Shown piece by piece: positions 43,625-54,277 of a stretch of DNA of 64,000 bases. This stretch comes from Palsa-601 sp963801185 (GTDB lineage: Bacteria; Actinomycetota; Acidimicrobiia; Acidimicrobiales; Bog-793). A program made the position numbers and the translations under genes. The stretch is from NCBI GenBank assembly GCA_963801185.1, contig CAWDDW010000003.1, positions 1,302,001-1,366,000 on the forward strand. Reading direction: 5' to 3'. The stretch's first letter is position 1. Each line of letters opens with the position of its first letter. Below the pieces are notes generated by a model that saw only the letters and a program-made list of their open reading frames with translations, made no database searches and was not told where the DNA came from.

Positions 43625-44554
43625 TCAGGATGCGGTCCGGCAACCCTGATACGCCGGTCCGCCGGTCCACGACCCTGTCGACCAGCCCGGCGCTGGGTGA
43701 GGCAGATGGTAGAGCGACGTCAGGTCGGCATCGAGCGCAGCCGCGTAGCGGGCCGCACCGGCCGGGCAGAAGTGCACTCCGTCATCCATCCGGACACGGA
43801 CCCACTTCCGCAATGGGACCGACCACCGGTTACCCGGAGGCAGGAAGAACTGGAAGCGTCCCGCCCTCTCGACCGCAGGGCCGAGCGGCAGATACATGAC
43901 TTGCTTGCGGGCGAGCGTGACGAGCGATCGAGCGAGGTTGTCCCAGGCGGTGACGGCGATGTTGCGCGCCGCGCCGTCGCGCTCGGCCACGACTGGATTG
44001 GCGACAGGCGTCGGACCTAGCCGGGGGAACTCCTGGAAGATGAGACCGTCCACCCCGTGTTGGCGTACGACGAGCCGCACGAACTCGCTGAGCCAACCGC
44101 GGTACTCGCCAGGATGGCTCATGAGGAATGGGCCGTCATAACTCCACATGGCGATCACGAGCTGTGCGTGGTCGGCCTCGATCGCCGCCGGCACGTTCTG
44201 CCGCCAGCCGGTGTCGGTCGTCAGCCCCCAACCGTCGAAGCCGTAGTCCTCCACTTGGACCACCCCTGTCGACTGGAGTGCCGCCGTGATGGCCGGCGCG
44301 TCACCACGCATGACCGAATCGCCGAACAGGATGATCCGAAGCGGGCGGGCACGAGACGGGGCGTAGGAAAGACGGATCGGCCCACCGGTCGCGTGGCCTG
44401 CCCCGGGCACTCGGGCCACGGCTGTCTTGACGACTGCCCCAAGTGGAGTGGCAGCGTCCGGAGCGGGCCCGATGGCAAAGAGCATCACCGCCGACGCGGC
44501 AACCATGCCGGCCCGCGCGGTCAGAACGCGCAATGCATCGCCCATCAGTTCCAT
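43625..44554 (-). CDS. Secreted SGNH/GDSL hydrolase-like protein
   Basis: A 309-residue exported protein. A signal peptide or anchor (GMVAASAVMLFAIGPAPDA) is followed by the SGNH block I motif IILFGDSVMRGD and, near the C-terminus, the DGVHFCPAG block V with the Asp/His pair. Such proteins are esterases or O-acyl transfer enzymes acting on cell-surface glycans. ATG 44554 is chosen because GGGAGA lies 6 bases upstream; an in-frame TTG at 44581 is weaker. It follows the large propeller membrane protein by 51 bases on the same strand, so the two are probably one operon modifying a surface polymer. Confidence 0.75.
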   Translation of the reverse strand: MELMGDALRVLTARAGMVAASAVMLFAIGPAPDAATPLGAVVKTAVARVPGAGHATGGPIRLSYAPSRARPLRIILFGDSVMRGDAPAITAALQSTGVVQVEDYGFDGWGLTTDTGWRQNVPAAIEADHAQLVIAMWSYDGPFLMSHPGEYRGWLSEFVRLVVRQHGVDGLIFQEFPRLGPTPVANPVVAERDGAARNIAVTAWDNLARSLVTLARKQVMYLPLGPAVERAGRFQFFLPPGNRWSVPLRKWVRVRMDDGVHFCPAGAARYAAALDADLTSLYHLPHPAPGWSTGSWTGGPAYQGCRTAS

Positions 44555-44605
44555 TATCGGTCTCCCGCTCTGATCGGACAAAGCGGTGACTGAGCCTTCC
44601 CGGAT

Positions 44606-45672
44606 TTAGGCCTCGAAGACGTACGCCCTCCCGACGACGTCGGCATGGTTGGGTGCGCCCACGACAGCGAGCGTGCCGATGATGGCAGCCGAGAAGCCGA
44701 ACTGGTCGTCTGCTGCAGTGTCGGAGCCCTTCAACTTTGCGTCCTGCCTCCATCCGGCCGGCGTCCTGGCGAACACGTACCGCGGCCGGCATCGTTGGCT
44801 TGACCAGACGCGCACACAACAGCCGTCGTGCCGGAGATCGCCACCGAGGCGCCGAAGAAGTTGTCGAACGCCACGGTGCCGGGCTGCAGTTCGGCGACCT
44901 GTCTCCAACCGGTCGGCTTCAGGGCGAACAGGTAGGCCTTACCTGCGTCATCGTCGTGACCTGGCGCTCCTACGAGGACCCTCGTGCCCGAGATGTCCAC
45001 CGACACCCCGAAGTAGTTGCCAGCGACGGTATCTGACCCCTTCAGCTCGGCGGCCTGCCTCCAGCCGGAGCGAGTCTTGCTGAACACGTACGCCCGGCCT
45101 CCCTTGGCGTGACCGAATGCGCCGACGACGGCAGTCGTGCCAGAGATCGCCACCGAGGATCCGAATCTGTCGCCTGCGGATCTATCGGACCCGGTGAGCC
45201 CGGTGACTTGTCGCCATCCCACTGGGGTCCTCGTGAACAGGTATGACTCGCCGGCATCATCGTCGTGCCCGGGTGCTCCCACTACGGCCCTCGTACCCGA
45301 AATGGCAACCGAGGAACCGAAGGTGTCGTCCGCCGCCGTGTCGGAACCCTTCAGCTCGGCAACCTGCTGCCAGCCGGCCCGAGTCTCGGTGAACACGTAC
45401 GCCCGACCGGAATCGCCAGCATGGCCAGGCGCACCCACGACGACACTCGCGCCCGACATGGCGACCGAGGAACCGAAGTTGTCGCCGGCGACCGTGTCGG
45501 AACCCGTCAGGCCGGCGGTCTGCTTCCAGCCGCCTGGCGTCTCGGTGAACACGTACGCCTCTCCGGCAGCATCGGCGTGGCCGGGCGCACCCACGACGAC
45601 GCTCGTGCCGGAGATGGCCACCGAGTCGCCCAGCTGATCACCCGGCGCTGCGGGCGAGCTCTTCAGCTCCGC
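44606..45672 (-). repeat. Seven FG-GAP repeat units of about 156 bases
   Basis: Seven tandem, diverged units encode blades that each contain a DxFGxSVAISG segment, a VVGAPGH segment and an AYVF/AYLF strand. Six are in one frame and the seventh in the next because of the missing base near 44780. High similarity among units suggests duplication or conversion between copies. Confidence 0.8.
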
Positions 45673-47625
45673 CAGTTGCCTTCCGATCGGCGGCGATGCC
45701 GGGGAAGTCGGAGCAGAGGCCGACGGCACGCTCGTGAGGGCCCGAAGGAAGCTTGCCGTCGTGGCGAGCTCGAGACCGCGGTAGTGGAGGCGATGAGCCT
45801 CGAGGCGCTCATAGACGCCGGTCCATACGAGGGAGCCTCCGACACGATCCGGCGCCTTCCCGAGGAGGGCTGTGAATATCCGCGCATCCCATCCCCGCTT
45901 GTCGAGATAACCGCGGACGAACACGATGTTGCCCACCCGCCAGTCCTCGAGCGTAGATCTGAGCCGCCTCATAGTCTCCGCCGAGACGCGAGACGGTGGA
46001 GCAGGGATCTCACCGAAGAGCTCAGGGCCGAGAAGAGCGCTCACCGGCGAAGAGGCCCCGAATGTCGATCCCTGCCCGCTCTTGTCCACCTGTCGCCAGG
46101 CATAGCCGTTCGTGTCGTCGTAGCGCAGGCCGGAGACGGCTTGCCATACGAGAGGGGATCCTTGATTGACGTAGTCAGGTGGCGACACGATGGTCACGGT
46201 GCCGAGCGCGGTCCTTGTCAACGGGCCGCTCGTGAACACCTTCGGAACCGTCACGAGCTGGGATGGTTCGTGCCAATTTCCCCCGAGCAGCGGGAACGCA
46301 AGGACCGCTGCTGCTGCGGCGACACCGACGAGGACCTGAGCGTATGGGTTCTTCGTGATCCCATGCTCGCGTAACCACTTCGACGACCAGTCGAGGCAGG
46401 CGGCGATCGAGATCGCGACGAACAGGTCGGTGAAGTCTGCGAACCGGTACTCCTGGAGGTTCCTCAGCAAGCTGACTCGGAGCAACCAGTAGTCGGGTCC
46501 CTTGACGTGGGTGAGTCCCGAGCTTGCCACGCGGAGGTAAGGCCCCCAGGTGAGCACGTAGCTCACAAGGGCGCCGAGCATGGCGTAAGGCACCAGCCTG
46601 TACCGCCTCCACAAAAGACAGGAGGCGAAGAGGAGTCCGCAGGCGACCGGCCCGATGAAGCCTGAGTCGATTCGCCCGAGAAACGAGACCGGGAACCCGG
46701 GCACACTCGCCGCCGACGGCCAGACCGCGGAGGTGACGGCGTTGTCGATCGTGGACACGGACTTGTTGAAGATGCTGACGTGCTGAGGGCCGTAGAGGGA
46801 GTACCACAGGGGGTACGCGAGGACGGCACCGGCGACGAGGACAGCGACTGCGCTCGCGAGTACTGCGCTCCTGGCCTTGCTGGCGGCGGCTCTCGGATGA
46901 GTTGCCGCCAGCACCACGAGCAGGAAGACGCCGAGAAGAGCCGAGTCGACCAGGATCTCCTCTGAGGTGAAGAACTGCGCCACGGTGAGAGCTCCCAGTG
47001 CGAGGCCGCTCTTCCAGAACGGCGCCTTCTGGCGTACGAAGATCTCGTCGAGCAGGTAGACGGTAAGCGGCGGGAAGAACATCCATGAGGCGTGAAAGTG
47101 ACCGAGGGGCACCTCCTTCATCAGGTAGGGCGAGTAGGCGTAGAACAACGAGGCGATCAGCGCTGCCGGCACGGCAGTTCCGTACTTGCGGAGAACCCAG
47201 TACAAGGCGTAGCCGGAGACGACGGGCGCGACGATCACGCCGATGTCGAACGCGGCGACCGGGCCCAACCACACCGTGAAAGGTGCCAACACGAACGCGG
47301 GGAAGAAGACGGAGGTGTTGGACAGCAGGTTGATTCCCTGTGGTGCGAACATCATCTTGCTGTAGAAGGGGTTCATGCCGTGAGCGAGCGCGAACGGCAG
47401 CCACTTGAGGAACAGGATCGCCTGGCCGTCGTCGCCTCCGGCTCCGAGAGGGTCCATGTAGGCGTACGGGGGGGCATGGTTCACGATCCCTGCGGCAACA
47501 AGCGAGCGCCACGACCACAGCGACAGCAGGCCGAGAACCACAAGGATCCCCAAAGTCTTTGCGCTTCGGATGCCCGTCACCCGTGCCGTCAGCGCGAGGC
47601 TCGACCGTGTCGTCGAACTGGTCAC
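44606..47625 (-). CDS. Polytopic GT-C-like membrane protein with C-terminal FG-GAP propeller, frameshifted
   Basis: A protein of about 1006 residues when one indel is corrected. Residues 1-520 are a membrane region with about 12 helices, starting with a loop of the type DPLGAGGDDGQAILFLKW then HGMNPFYS, as in actinobacterial GT-C-like membrane proteins. A soluble stretch follows, then seven tandem repeats of about 52 residues of FG-GAP type (FGSSVAISGT...VVGAPGH...GRAYVF). Seven copies is the number of blades of an integrin-like propeller. A base is missing near 44780: CGTACCGCGG should read CGTACGCGCGG, restoring repeat 6 into 7. The propeller would lie outside the cell and bind glycan or protein. 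The donor sugar and role are unknown. Confidence 0.7.
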
Positions 47626-47856
47626 ACCGGGTGGGCGCTCAGCCGGGGCTATGGCCGGGTGCCGTCACGCAGCGAGTCTCGCGCACGACCCGGGTCGTGG
47701 CCCGGAGCGAGCCTCCCGCTTGGCAGGAGAATGCCCTGCTCGGCCGAAGTGTGACAGCCGTCTCGTAAGTTGCCATCACTGATCGAGCGGTGGCTGTGAT
47801 CGCGTGCCGATAGAGCGCCTCTCCTTGAACTGCCGCACTGCTCAGGAGGGAACGGC

Positions 47857-49395
47857 GTGCTTGCCGCCATTGAGTCGGCGACCCTGCTCGGGGTCGAGGG
47901 AAGACGAGTGCTCGTCGAAGTTCATGTCAGTAACGGCCTGCCGGGATTCGCCGTCGTAGGGCTGCCGGACGCAGCGTGTCGCGAGGCCCGAGATCGAGTG
48001 CGGGCGGCACTGCTGTCGAGCGGCCTCCCATGGCCTTCCCGCCGCGTAACGGTCAACTTGGCGCCCTCCGGCCTCCGCAAGGCCGGCTCGGGGCTCGACC
48101 TCGCCATCGCCATCGGAGTGCTGGTGGCGGTCGGGGAGCTGTCCCAAAGGGAGGTCTACGACTGCGGCTTCACCGGCGAGCTCGGTCTCGACGGCTCTGT
48201 GCGTGCGGTGCCTGGGGTCCTGCCCCTCGTCGCAGCGATGAAGACCAAGGCCGCTGTCGTGCCGATCTCTGCTCACGCCGAGGGGGCGTTGGTCTCGGCT
48301 GTCAGAGTCCGCGCCGCACAGAACTTGCGAGAGCTGGTCGAGACCTTGCACGGCCGCAGGCCGTGGCCCGAGCCCGCCGATCGGGTAAGGGGCACCGTCG
48401 GACCGAGCGACCCAGGCGCCGCGGGGGCTGACCTTGCAGAGGTGCGGGGCCAGCCGCTTGCCCGCAAGGCGCTCGAGGTCTCCGCAGCGGGTGGGCACCA
48501 CATCATCCTGGTAGGGCCTCCCGGCGCGGGAAAGACGATGCTCGCCGAGCGGTTGGTCGGGCTGCTGCCGGCACTCGAGCAGGACGAGGTGCTCCAGACG
48601 TGCCGCATCTTTTCGGCGGCCGGGCTCCCGATGCCCGAGGCGGCTGTCAATGGTCGCCCGCCGTTTCGTGCCCCGCACCATGCGGCGTCGGCAGCGGCCG
48701 TCATCGGCGGGGGGACCGCTTGGATGCGGCCTGGCGAGGTAAGCCTCGCGAGCAACGGGGTGTTGTTCCTCGATGAGCTGGGTGAATTCCAGCCCTCTGT
48801 CCTCGAGACGCTCCGCCAGCCGCTCGAGGAGCGTGTCGTGCGTGTCGCACGGGCGCGGGCGACCGTTGAATTCCCGGCCTCGTTCCTCTTGGTTGCGGCC
48901 ATGAACCCCTGCCCGTGCGGAGGATCGGGGGAGCGGGATGGCTGCAGGTGTGCCGTCCACCAGATCGAGCGATACCGCCGCCGGCTGTCCGCCCCGCTGC
49001 TTGATCGCTTCGATCTTCACGTGCCGGTGGGGAGGCCGAGCACCCCAGAACTCTTCGGAGGGGCGCCCGGCGAGTCGTCCGCCGAAGTGGCGCGCCGGGT
49101 GGCCGCCGCTCGCGAGCGATCGAAGGCTCGCGGTTATCGCACCAATTCCGCCATCCCCTCTCACCGACTGAATGACGTGGCCCCGCTGTCGGCGCGAGCC
49201 CGGGTACTGCTCGAGCGTCGGATGGAACGAGGCGACTTGAGTGCGCGCGGCCTCAGCAGGGTGCGGCGGGTCGCCCGGACGATCGACGATCTCTCGGCTC
49301 GCGACGGGGAGGTCACAGCAGAGGCGGCCGCGATGGCCCTCGAGATGAGAGCCGGGCGGCAGGTTCTCGACAGCGACGGCCGGTGGGCGGCATGA
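47857..49395 (+). CDS. comM: YifB/ComM family Mg-chelatase-like AAA ATPase
   Basis: A 512-residue protein with an N-terminal ChlI-type Lon-like domain (GLPGFAVVGLPDAACREA), Walker A GPPGAGKTMLAERL, Walker B VLFLDELGEF, and the AAA region AAMNPCPCG and LLDRFDLHV. In competent bacteria ComM is a helicase that extends branch migration during DNA uptake. GTG start at 47857, 6 bases after GGAGGG. Its stop overlaps the dprA start (ATGA), a common pairing even in species not known to be competent. Confidence 0.92.
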   Translation: MLAAIESATLLGVEGRRVLVEVHVSNGLPGFAVVGLPDAACREARDRVRAALLSSGLPWPSRRVTVNLAPSGLRKAGSGLDLAIAIGVLVAVGELSQREVYDCGFTGELGLDGSVRAVPGVLPLVAAMKTKAAVVPISAHAEGALVSAVRVRAAQNLRELVETLHGRRPWPEPADRVRGTVGPSDPGAAGADLAEVRGQPLARKALEVSAAGGHHIILVGPPGAGKTMLAERLVGLLPALEQDEVLQTCRIFSAAGLPMPEAAVNGRPPFRAPHHAASAAAVIGGGTAWMRPGEVSLASNGVLFLDELGEFQPSVLETLRQPLEERVVRVARARATVEFPASFLLVAAMNPCPCGGSGERDGCRCAVHQIERYRRRLSAPLLDRFDLHVPVGRPSTPELFGGAPGESSAEVARRVAAARERSKARGYRTNSAIPSHRLNDVAPLSARARVLLERRMERGDLSARGLSRVRRVARTIDDLSARDGEVTAEAAAMALEMRAGRQVLDSDGRWAA

Positions 49396-50681
49396 CCGCG
49401 CCCTGCCACGCCGACGGCGGCGGGCAGGTCGACGAGGCGCGGGATGCGAAGTACGCCGCGGCCGTGGCGTCACTGCCCCTCATGACGCCGCAACGCCTGT
49501 CATTGCTGCTGCACGGGCGACTGGCGGAGGACGTCTGGCGCGAGGTCGCCGAAGGCCACTCGGGGATCGGTGAAGCGCTCGCCTCGATGCGGTCGTTCGC
49601 CAGTAAGGACGGGCAGGACGGGTCGAGCGCGACCCAGCCCAGATCCCAGCGTGCCGACGAGGTGGCGGCGAGGTGGGCGACCGCAGCCCGGGCCACAGAC
49701 GTCGAGGAACGTTGGAGCTCGCTCGGCTCGCGTGGCGTCGGAGTCCTGCGCTACGGCCAGGCCGGCTACCCAAAGCGGCTGATCGAGGATCACGAGCCGC
49801 CGGAGGTCCTCTTCGTTCGTGGCGACATCGATGTCTCGAGAGGCGCTGCGGCCGCCGTCGTCGGTACGCGGCGTGCCACCCACTACGGATGCGAGGTCGC
49901 TGCCGAGCTCGGGGCCGGGCTCGCCCGAGCAGGAGTGTGCGTGGTCTCGGGGCTCGCGGCCGGGATCGACGCCGCTGCGCACGAGGGCGCTCTCGCCGGC
50001 CTGGCGGCGAGCGGCCCAGGGCCGCTCGGAGTCGTCGGTGGTGGCATCGACGTCTACTATCCGACGAGGAACCGGCGCCTCACCGATCGCGTCGCACGAG
50101 CCGGCGCCGTCATCTCCGAGGCGCCACCTGGCGCGAGTCCTGAACCGTGGAGGTTCCCGCTACGCAATCGGATCATCGCGGCACTGGCGCAGGTCGTCGT
50201 CATCGTCGAGTCGACCCGGAGCGGCGGAGCCATGCACACGGTCGAGGCTGCACTCAGTCGCGGACGTGAGGTCTTCGCCGTGCCGGGCTCAGTGCGCAGC
50301 CCCGCGTCCGAGGGGACGAACGAGCTCCTCTCGGCAGGTGCCCACGTCGCCAGGGATACCGGTGACGTGCTCGTGGCACTCGAACAGAAGTGTGTGGCGG
50401 AAGGGCTGACGCGGCCACGGACGGTCGAGGGCTCGTCCGTCGCACCGGATCTGCACGCCGAGGCGCCCACCCACCTTGGCAAGCAAGCAGTGCTCGATCT
50501 GCTACGTGGCTGTGGCGCAACCGAACGCGAGGTGTACGCGGCCCTCGACGAGCACCCTCGGCCCATCGACGTTGTCTGCCAGCGTTCTGGGCTCGGACTC
50601 GGCGCGGTAGCTCTTGCCCTCGACGAGTTGATGACTCTCGGTCTTGTTGCACCTGCCGATGGGGCCTGGCGGCGGCTCTGA
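49392..50681 (+). CDS. dprA: DNA processing protein DprA
   Basis: DprA loads RecA on incoming single-stranded DNA. The 429-residue protein has an N-terminal helical part, the Rossmann core with VVGTRRATHYG, VVSGLAAGIDAAAH, RNRIIAALA and ESTRSGGAMHTVEAAL, and a C-terminal winged-helix domain ending at ADGAWRRL. ATG 49392 overlaps the comM stop; a GTG at 49383 is in frame but less likely. No uptake pilus or comEC gene is in the window. Confidence 0.93.
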   Translation: MTAPCHADGGGQVDEARDAKYAAAVASLPLMTPQRLSLLLHGRLAEDVWREVAEGHSGIGEALASMRSFASKDGQDGSSATQPRSQRADEVAARWATAARATDVEERWSSLGSRGVGVLRYGQAGYPKRLIEDHEPPEVLFVRGDIDVSRGAAAAVVGTRRATHYGCEVAAELGAGLARAGVCVVSGLAAGIDAAAHEGALAGLAASGPGPLGVVGGGIDVYYPTRNRRLTDRVARAGAVISEAPPGASPEPWRFPLRNRIIAALAQVVVIVESTRSGGAMHTVEAALSRGREVFAVPGSVRSPASEGTNELLSAGAHVARDTGDVLVALEQKCVAEGLTRPRTVEGSSVAPDLHAEAPTHLGKQAVLDLLRGCGATEREVYAALDEHPRPIDVVCQRSGLGLGAVALALDELMTLGLVAPADGAWRRL

Positions 50682-50730
50682 TCGCCGGACGGTCAGGCCG
50701 GATCACCGAGCGACGATAGCCGTAAGCCCC

Positions 50731-51843
50731 TTATGCCCCGAGAACCTTCACAGGATCGACGGGACCGATACCGAGCGCCTCTGCGACCGCTTCGTTGGTG
50801 CACTCACCTGCGACGGTGTTCACGCCAGCGCGGAGAACCGGATCCGTAGCGGCGGCCCTGCGCACCCCTTGCTCGGCGAGCGCCGCCACGTAGGGGAATG
50901 TCGCGTTCGTGAGCGCGTACGTCGAAGTATGGGGCACGGCGGCCGGCATGTTGCCGACTGCATAGTGCAAGACGCCGTGGACGAAATAGGTCGGGTCGGC
51001 ATGCGTCGTCTCGTGAGTGGTCTCGATGCAGCCGCCCTGATCAACGGCCACGTCGACGATCACAGAACCTGGCCTCATGCCGGCCACCATGTCTTCTGAC
51101 ACAACGACCGGGGCCCGGCCGCCCGCTACGAGGACTGCTCCGATCAGGAGGTCCGCCTCGGAGATGGCCCGCTCGATCGAGCCCTTGTTCGAGGCGAGAG
51201 TCATGATCCGGCCCTGGTGGATCTGGTCCACCCAGCGCAGACGATCGATGTTGCGGTCGAGGAGCAGGACCTCTGCCTCCATTCCCTGGGCTATCCAGGC
51301 ACTGTTCCAGCCGACGTGGCCGGCACCGATGACCACCACCCGAGCGGGGCGGACGCCCGGGACTCCGCCGAGAAGGATGCCGCGCGTCCCGTTTCTCTTC
51401 TCGAGCAGGCTCGCACCGACCTGGGTGGCGATCCGCCCGGCGACTTCGCTCATGGGAGCGAGCAAGGGCAGGTCGCCTTCGGCGGTCTGCACGGTCTCGT
51501 AAGCGATGCCGGTCGTCTTGGCCTCGAACAGCGCCTTGGCTACGCCCGGGTACGCCGCCAAGTGGAGGTACGTGAACAGCACGAGGTCATCGCGAAGGAA
51601 GCCGAATTCCGACTCCTGGGGTTCTTTCACCTTGCAGACGAGCTCAGCCGCCCATGCCTCTTCGGTGCTGGCCATCGTTGCGCCTGCTGCCTTGAAGTCC
51701 TCGTCGCTGAAAGACGACCCGAGCCCGGCGCCCGTCTCCACGCGTACCTGGTGGCCGGCGGCGGTCAGCTCGCGCACGCCGTCCGGCGTCATGGCAACGC
51801 GATTCTCCGCCGTCTTGACCTCGGCCGGGATTCCGATGATCAC
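50731..51843 (-). CDS. ald: Alanine dehydrogenase
   Basis: Ald interconverts L-alanine and pyruvate with NAD and ammonia. The 370-residue length is exactly that of the family. N-terminal VIIGIPAEVKTAENRVAMTP, NAD-binding VVIGAGHVGWNSAW, DVAVDQGGCIETT and the C-terminal NMPAAVPHTSTYALTNAT are all intact. The frame is open upstream to 51945, but GTG 51843 has GGGGGAG 6 bases before it and gives the family N-terminus. Single gene with its own upstream region. Confidence 0.95.
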   Translation of the reverse strand: MIIGIPAEVKTAENRVAMTPDGVRELTAAGHQVRVETGAGLGSSFSDEDFKAAGATMASTEEAWAAELVCKVKEPQESEFGFLRDDLVLFTYLHLAAYPGVAKALFEAKTTGIAYETVQTAEGDLPLLAPMSEVAGRIATQVGASLLEKRNGTRGILLGGVPGVRPARVVVIGAGHVGWNSAWIAQGMEAEVLLLDRNIDRLRWVDQIHQGRIMTLASNKGSIERAISEADLLIGAVLVAGGRAPVVVSEDMVAGMRPGSVIVDVAVDQGGCIETTHETTHADPTYFVHGVLHYAVGNMPAAVPHTSTYALTNATFPYVAALAEQGVRRAAATDPVLRAGVNTVAGECTNEAVAEALGIGPVDPVKVLGA

Positions 51844-52215
51844 CGTTGCTCCCCCTCTTCGACTTCTCGAGCGGGAGGCCTGCTCGGCCCGCTCGTGCGA
51901 TCCCTGTCTCGAAGCGCCGAGTCGGTCTCGGGCACCGTCAGCCAACGCTATCGGCAGGCAAGGACACTGTAAATCAGTAATCCGTTGTCAAACCTCCTCG
52001 TAGCGACGGATCACGTTGGTCGATGAGAGCTGCACGACGGAAGGCACGACTCTCTCAGCTCACTGTGTGACGGTGGAGTGGTCGACTCTCCTCGGCGAGG
52101 AGGGTAAGAAGGCGCCCAAGTGTGCCAGAGTGCCTGCAGGCCGCTCCTGAGCTGGCCGAACCGTCGCCGATCGGCGGCCCTGTGCCGGTGGAAGGTAGCG
52201 TGGGGAAGAGTTTCC
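51844..52215. other. Intergenic region between divergent ald and dxs
   Basis: No protein or RNA gene is evident in these 372 bases. There is an A/T-richer patch at 51966-51995 that may hold the ald promoter. A GGGGAAGAG ribosome site at about 52203-52211 precedes dxs. A 12-base palindrome (CGCCGATCGGCG, 52165-52176) lies 40 bases before dxs; it could be chance at this GC content. Confidence 0.5.
51966..51991 (-). promoter_or_regulatory. Possible ald promoter
   Basis: On the minus strand TTGACA (51986-51991) is followed by TACAGT (51966-51971). The 14-base spacer is shorter than the usual 16-18, so this is a weak call. Confidence 0.3.
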
Positions 52216-54277
52216 ATGCCCACTTCCCCTCATTCTGACGCCCACGCCCGGCTGATCCTCGACCGCATCTCGTCGCCCGCTGAGCTAAAGGCGCTCTCTC
52301 TTTCCGAGTGCGAGCAGCTCGCATCCGAGATCCGCTCGTTCATCGTCGACTCGGTCAGCGTCACAGGCGGCCACCTCGGCTCGAACCTCGGGGCGGTCGA
52401 GCTGCACGATCGCCCTCCACCGGGTCTTTGACTCTCCGAGGGACCTGTTGTTGTTCGACACCGGCCACCAGGCCTATGTCCACAAGATCCTCACGGGTCG
52501 AGCCGCCGGCTTTGCCGAGCTGCGCCAGGCGGGAGGGCTCTCGGGATACCCGAACCGCTCAGAGTCGCCCCATGACGTGATCGAGAACTCCCATGCCTCT
52601 ACGGCGCTGTCGTGGGCGCACGGGATCGCGGCGGGCCTCGCCCACGAGGACCCGGAGAACTCAAAGGACCGCCACGTCGTGGCAGTCGTCGGCGACGGCG
52701 CCCTCACCGGCGGCATGGCCTATGAGGCCCTCAACAACCTCGGCCACTCCGCCTCACGGGTCGTCATCGTGTTGAACGACAACGGCCGCAGCTACGCGCC
52801 GACGATCTCGAGGCTCTCGGGCTCTCTCACACAGCTCCGCCTCGATCCGCGATATGTGCAAGTCCGCGAGCGGGTGCGCGACTTCCTTCGCGAGCTTCCT
52901 ACGGGCGTCAGCTCCGTCGCGTACGCCTCGATTCATGGCCTCACCTCTGCCCTCCGTGAGGTCGTCGAGCCGCACGTGTTCTTCGAGGCACTCGGCGTCC
53001 GCTACACCGGCCCGCTCGACGGCCACGACATCGCCCAGGTCGAACAAGCCCTCCGGCGTGCCTCGTCGTGGCCCGGCCCGATCGTGCTCCACCTGCTCAC
53101 ACGGAAGGGGAAGGGCTACGGCCCGGCCGAAGAGGACGAGGTGGCCTGCCTGCACGACTTGAAGGTCACAGCGGCCTCCTCGAGCGGCAACGGCAGCGCC
53201 GCCGGCTCTCATGCGAGCACCGACTTCGGTGCGGTGCTCCCGCCGGTCCTGCGCACAGGCGAGAGCTACACCGACGCCTTCACAAAGGCCCTCTTGACCC
53301 TCGCCGGAGAAGACGACCGCATCGTCGCCATCACGGCTGCGATGCCTGGCCCGACCGGGCTCTTGAGCTTCGAGGAGGCCTTCCCCGACCGCTTTTTCGA
53401 CGTCGGCATCGCCGAGCAGCACGCCATGACCGCAGCCGCTGGGATGGCCTATGTCGGGCTCAGGCCGGTCGTTTGCATCTACTCGACGTTCTTGCAGCGC
53501 TGTTTGGACCAGTGGAACCTGGACGTCGGGCTCCACAAGGCCCCCGTCGTCGTCGTGGCGGACCGGGCGGGCATAACAGGCGACGACGGCCCGTCCCACC
53601 ACGGCATCTACGACCTGCACTCGGCCCTTTCGATCGAGGGGGTCTTCGTCTGCTGCCCCTCAGAGCCAGCAGAGCTCGGGCCACTTCTAAAAGAGGCGCT
53701 CGCGTCGTCTTCGCCGGCGCTCTTGCGCTACCCAAAGACGCTCTCTCCCGGCCCGCTCGCCCCCCCGGGCGAGCCCGGGCGCCACCGGGTGCTCGAACAA
53801 GGCGACGGCGAGATCGTGATAGTCGGCATCGGCAAGCTCGCACGAGCAGGGCTCGAGGCCGCCCGCATCGTCACCGCCGAGTCGGGCCTGAGGCCGACGG
53901 TCATCGACCCACGGGTGATACGCCCGGCAAGCGACGGCCTCGTCGAGGCGATGGCAAGGGCATCGCTTCTCATAACAGCAGAGGACGGGATCGCACAAGG
54001 AGGAGCGGGCGCCTACCTCGCCTTCCTCGCCGATGCCCGGGCAGAGGCCCTCGGCCTCGACGGCCCGCGCGCCGTCATACTCGGCGTGCCCGTCACCTAC
54101 ATCCCACAGGCCAAGCCGGAGGTCATCTTGGCCCGCCTCGGCCTCGACGGGCCGGGCATAGCCACCTCGCTCTTGGAGGCGGCCCGGCGCTACGGGCTCG
54201 CCGGCCCTGCGGGCGGCGCCGACGAGGAGTTCTCGACCGGCGGCTCGGAGCTCTCCTCGAGCGGCTCCACGAGCTGA
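52216..54277 (+). CDS. dxs: 1-deoxy-D-xylulose-5-phosphate synthase, frameshifted
   Basis: Dxs makes DXP from pyruvate and glyceraldehyde-3-phosphate, the first step of the MEP isoprenoid pathway, using thiamine diphosphate. About 686 residues after correction. The N-terminus (ATG 52216) runs through GGHLGSNLGAVEL; the rest from TIALHRVFDSPRDLLLFDTG is one frame on. The DNA GAGCTGCACGATC has one base more than the expected GAGCTGACGATC (near 52405). Later motifs are intact: GHQAYVHKILTGR, GDGALTGGMAYEALNN, the ThDP-activating glutamate in AEQHAMTAAAG and YPKTLSPG. Its 3' end overlaps the convergent SRAP gene by 88 bases. Confidence 0.9.

Noticed and set aside
47857..50681. comM-dprA as proof of natural competence
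   Set aside because: Both genes are widespread in non-competent bacteria and no uptake machinery is in the window.
52165..52176. 12-base palindrome CGCCGATCGGCG before dxs as an operator
   Set aside because: Palindromes of this length are expected by chance several times in a 64 kb high-GC window and no second copy or regulator is near.
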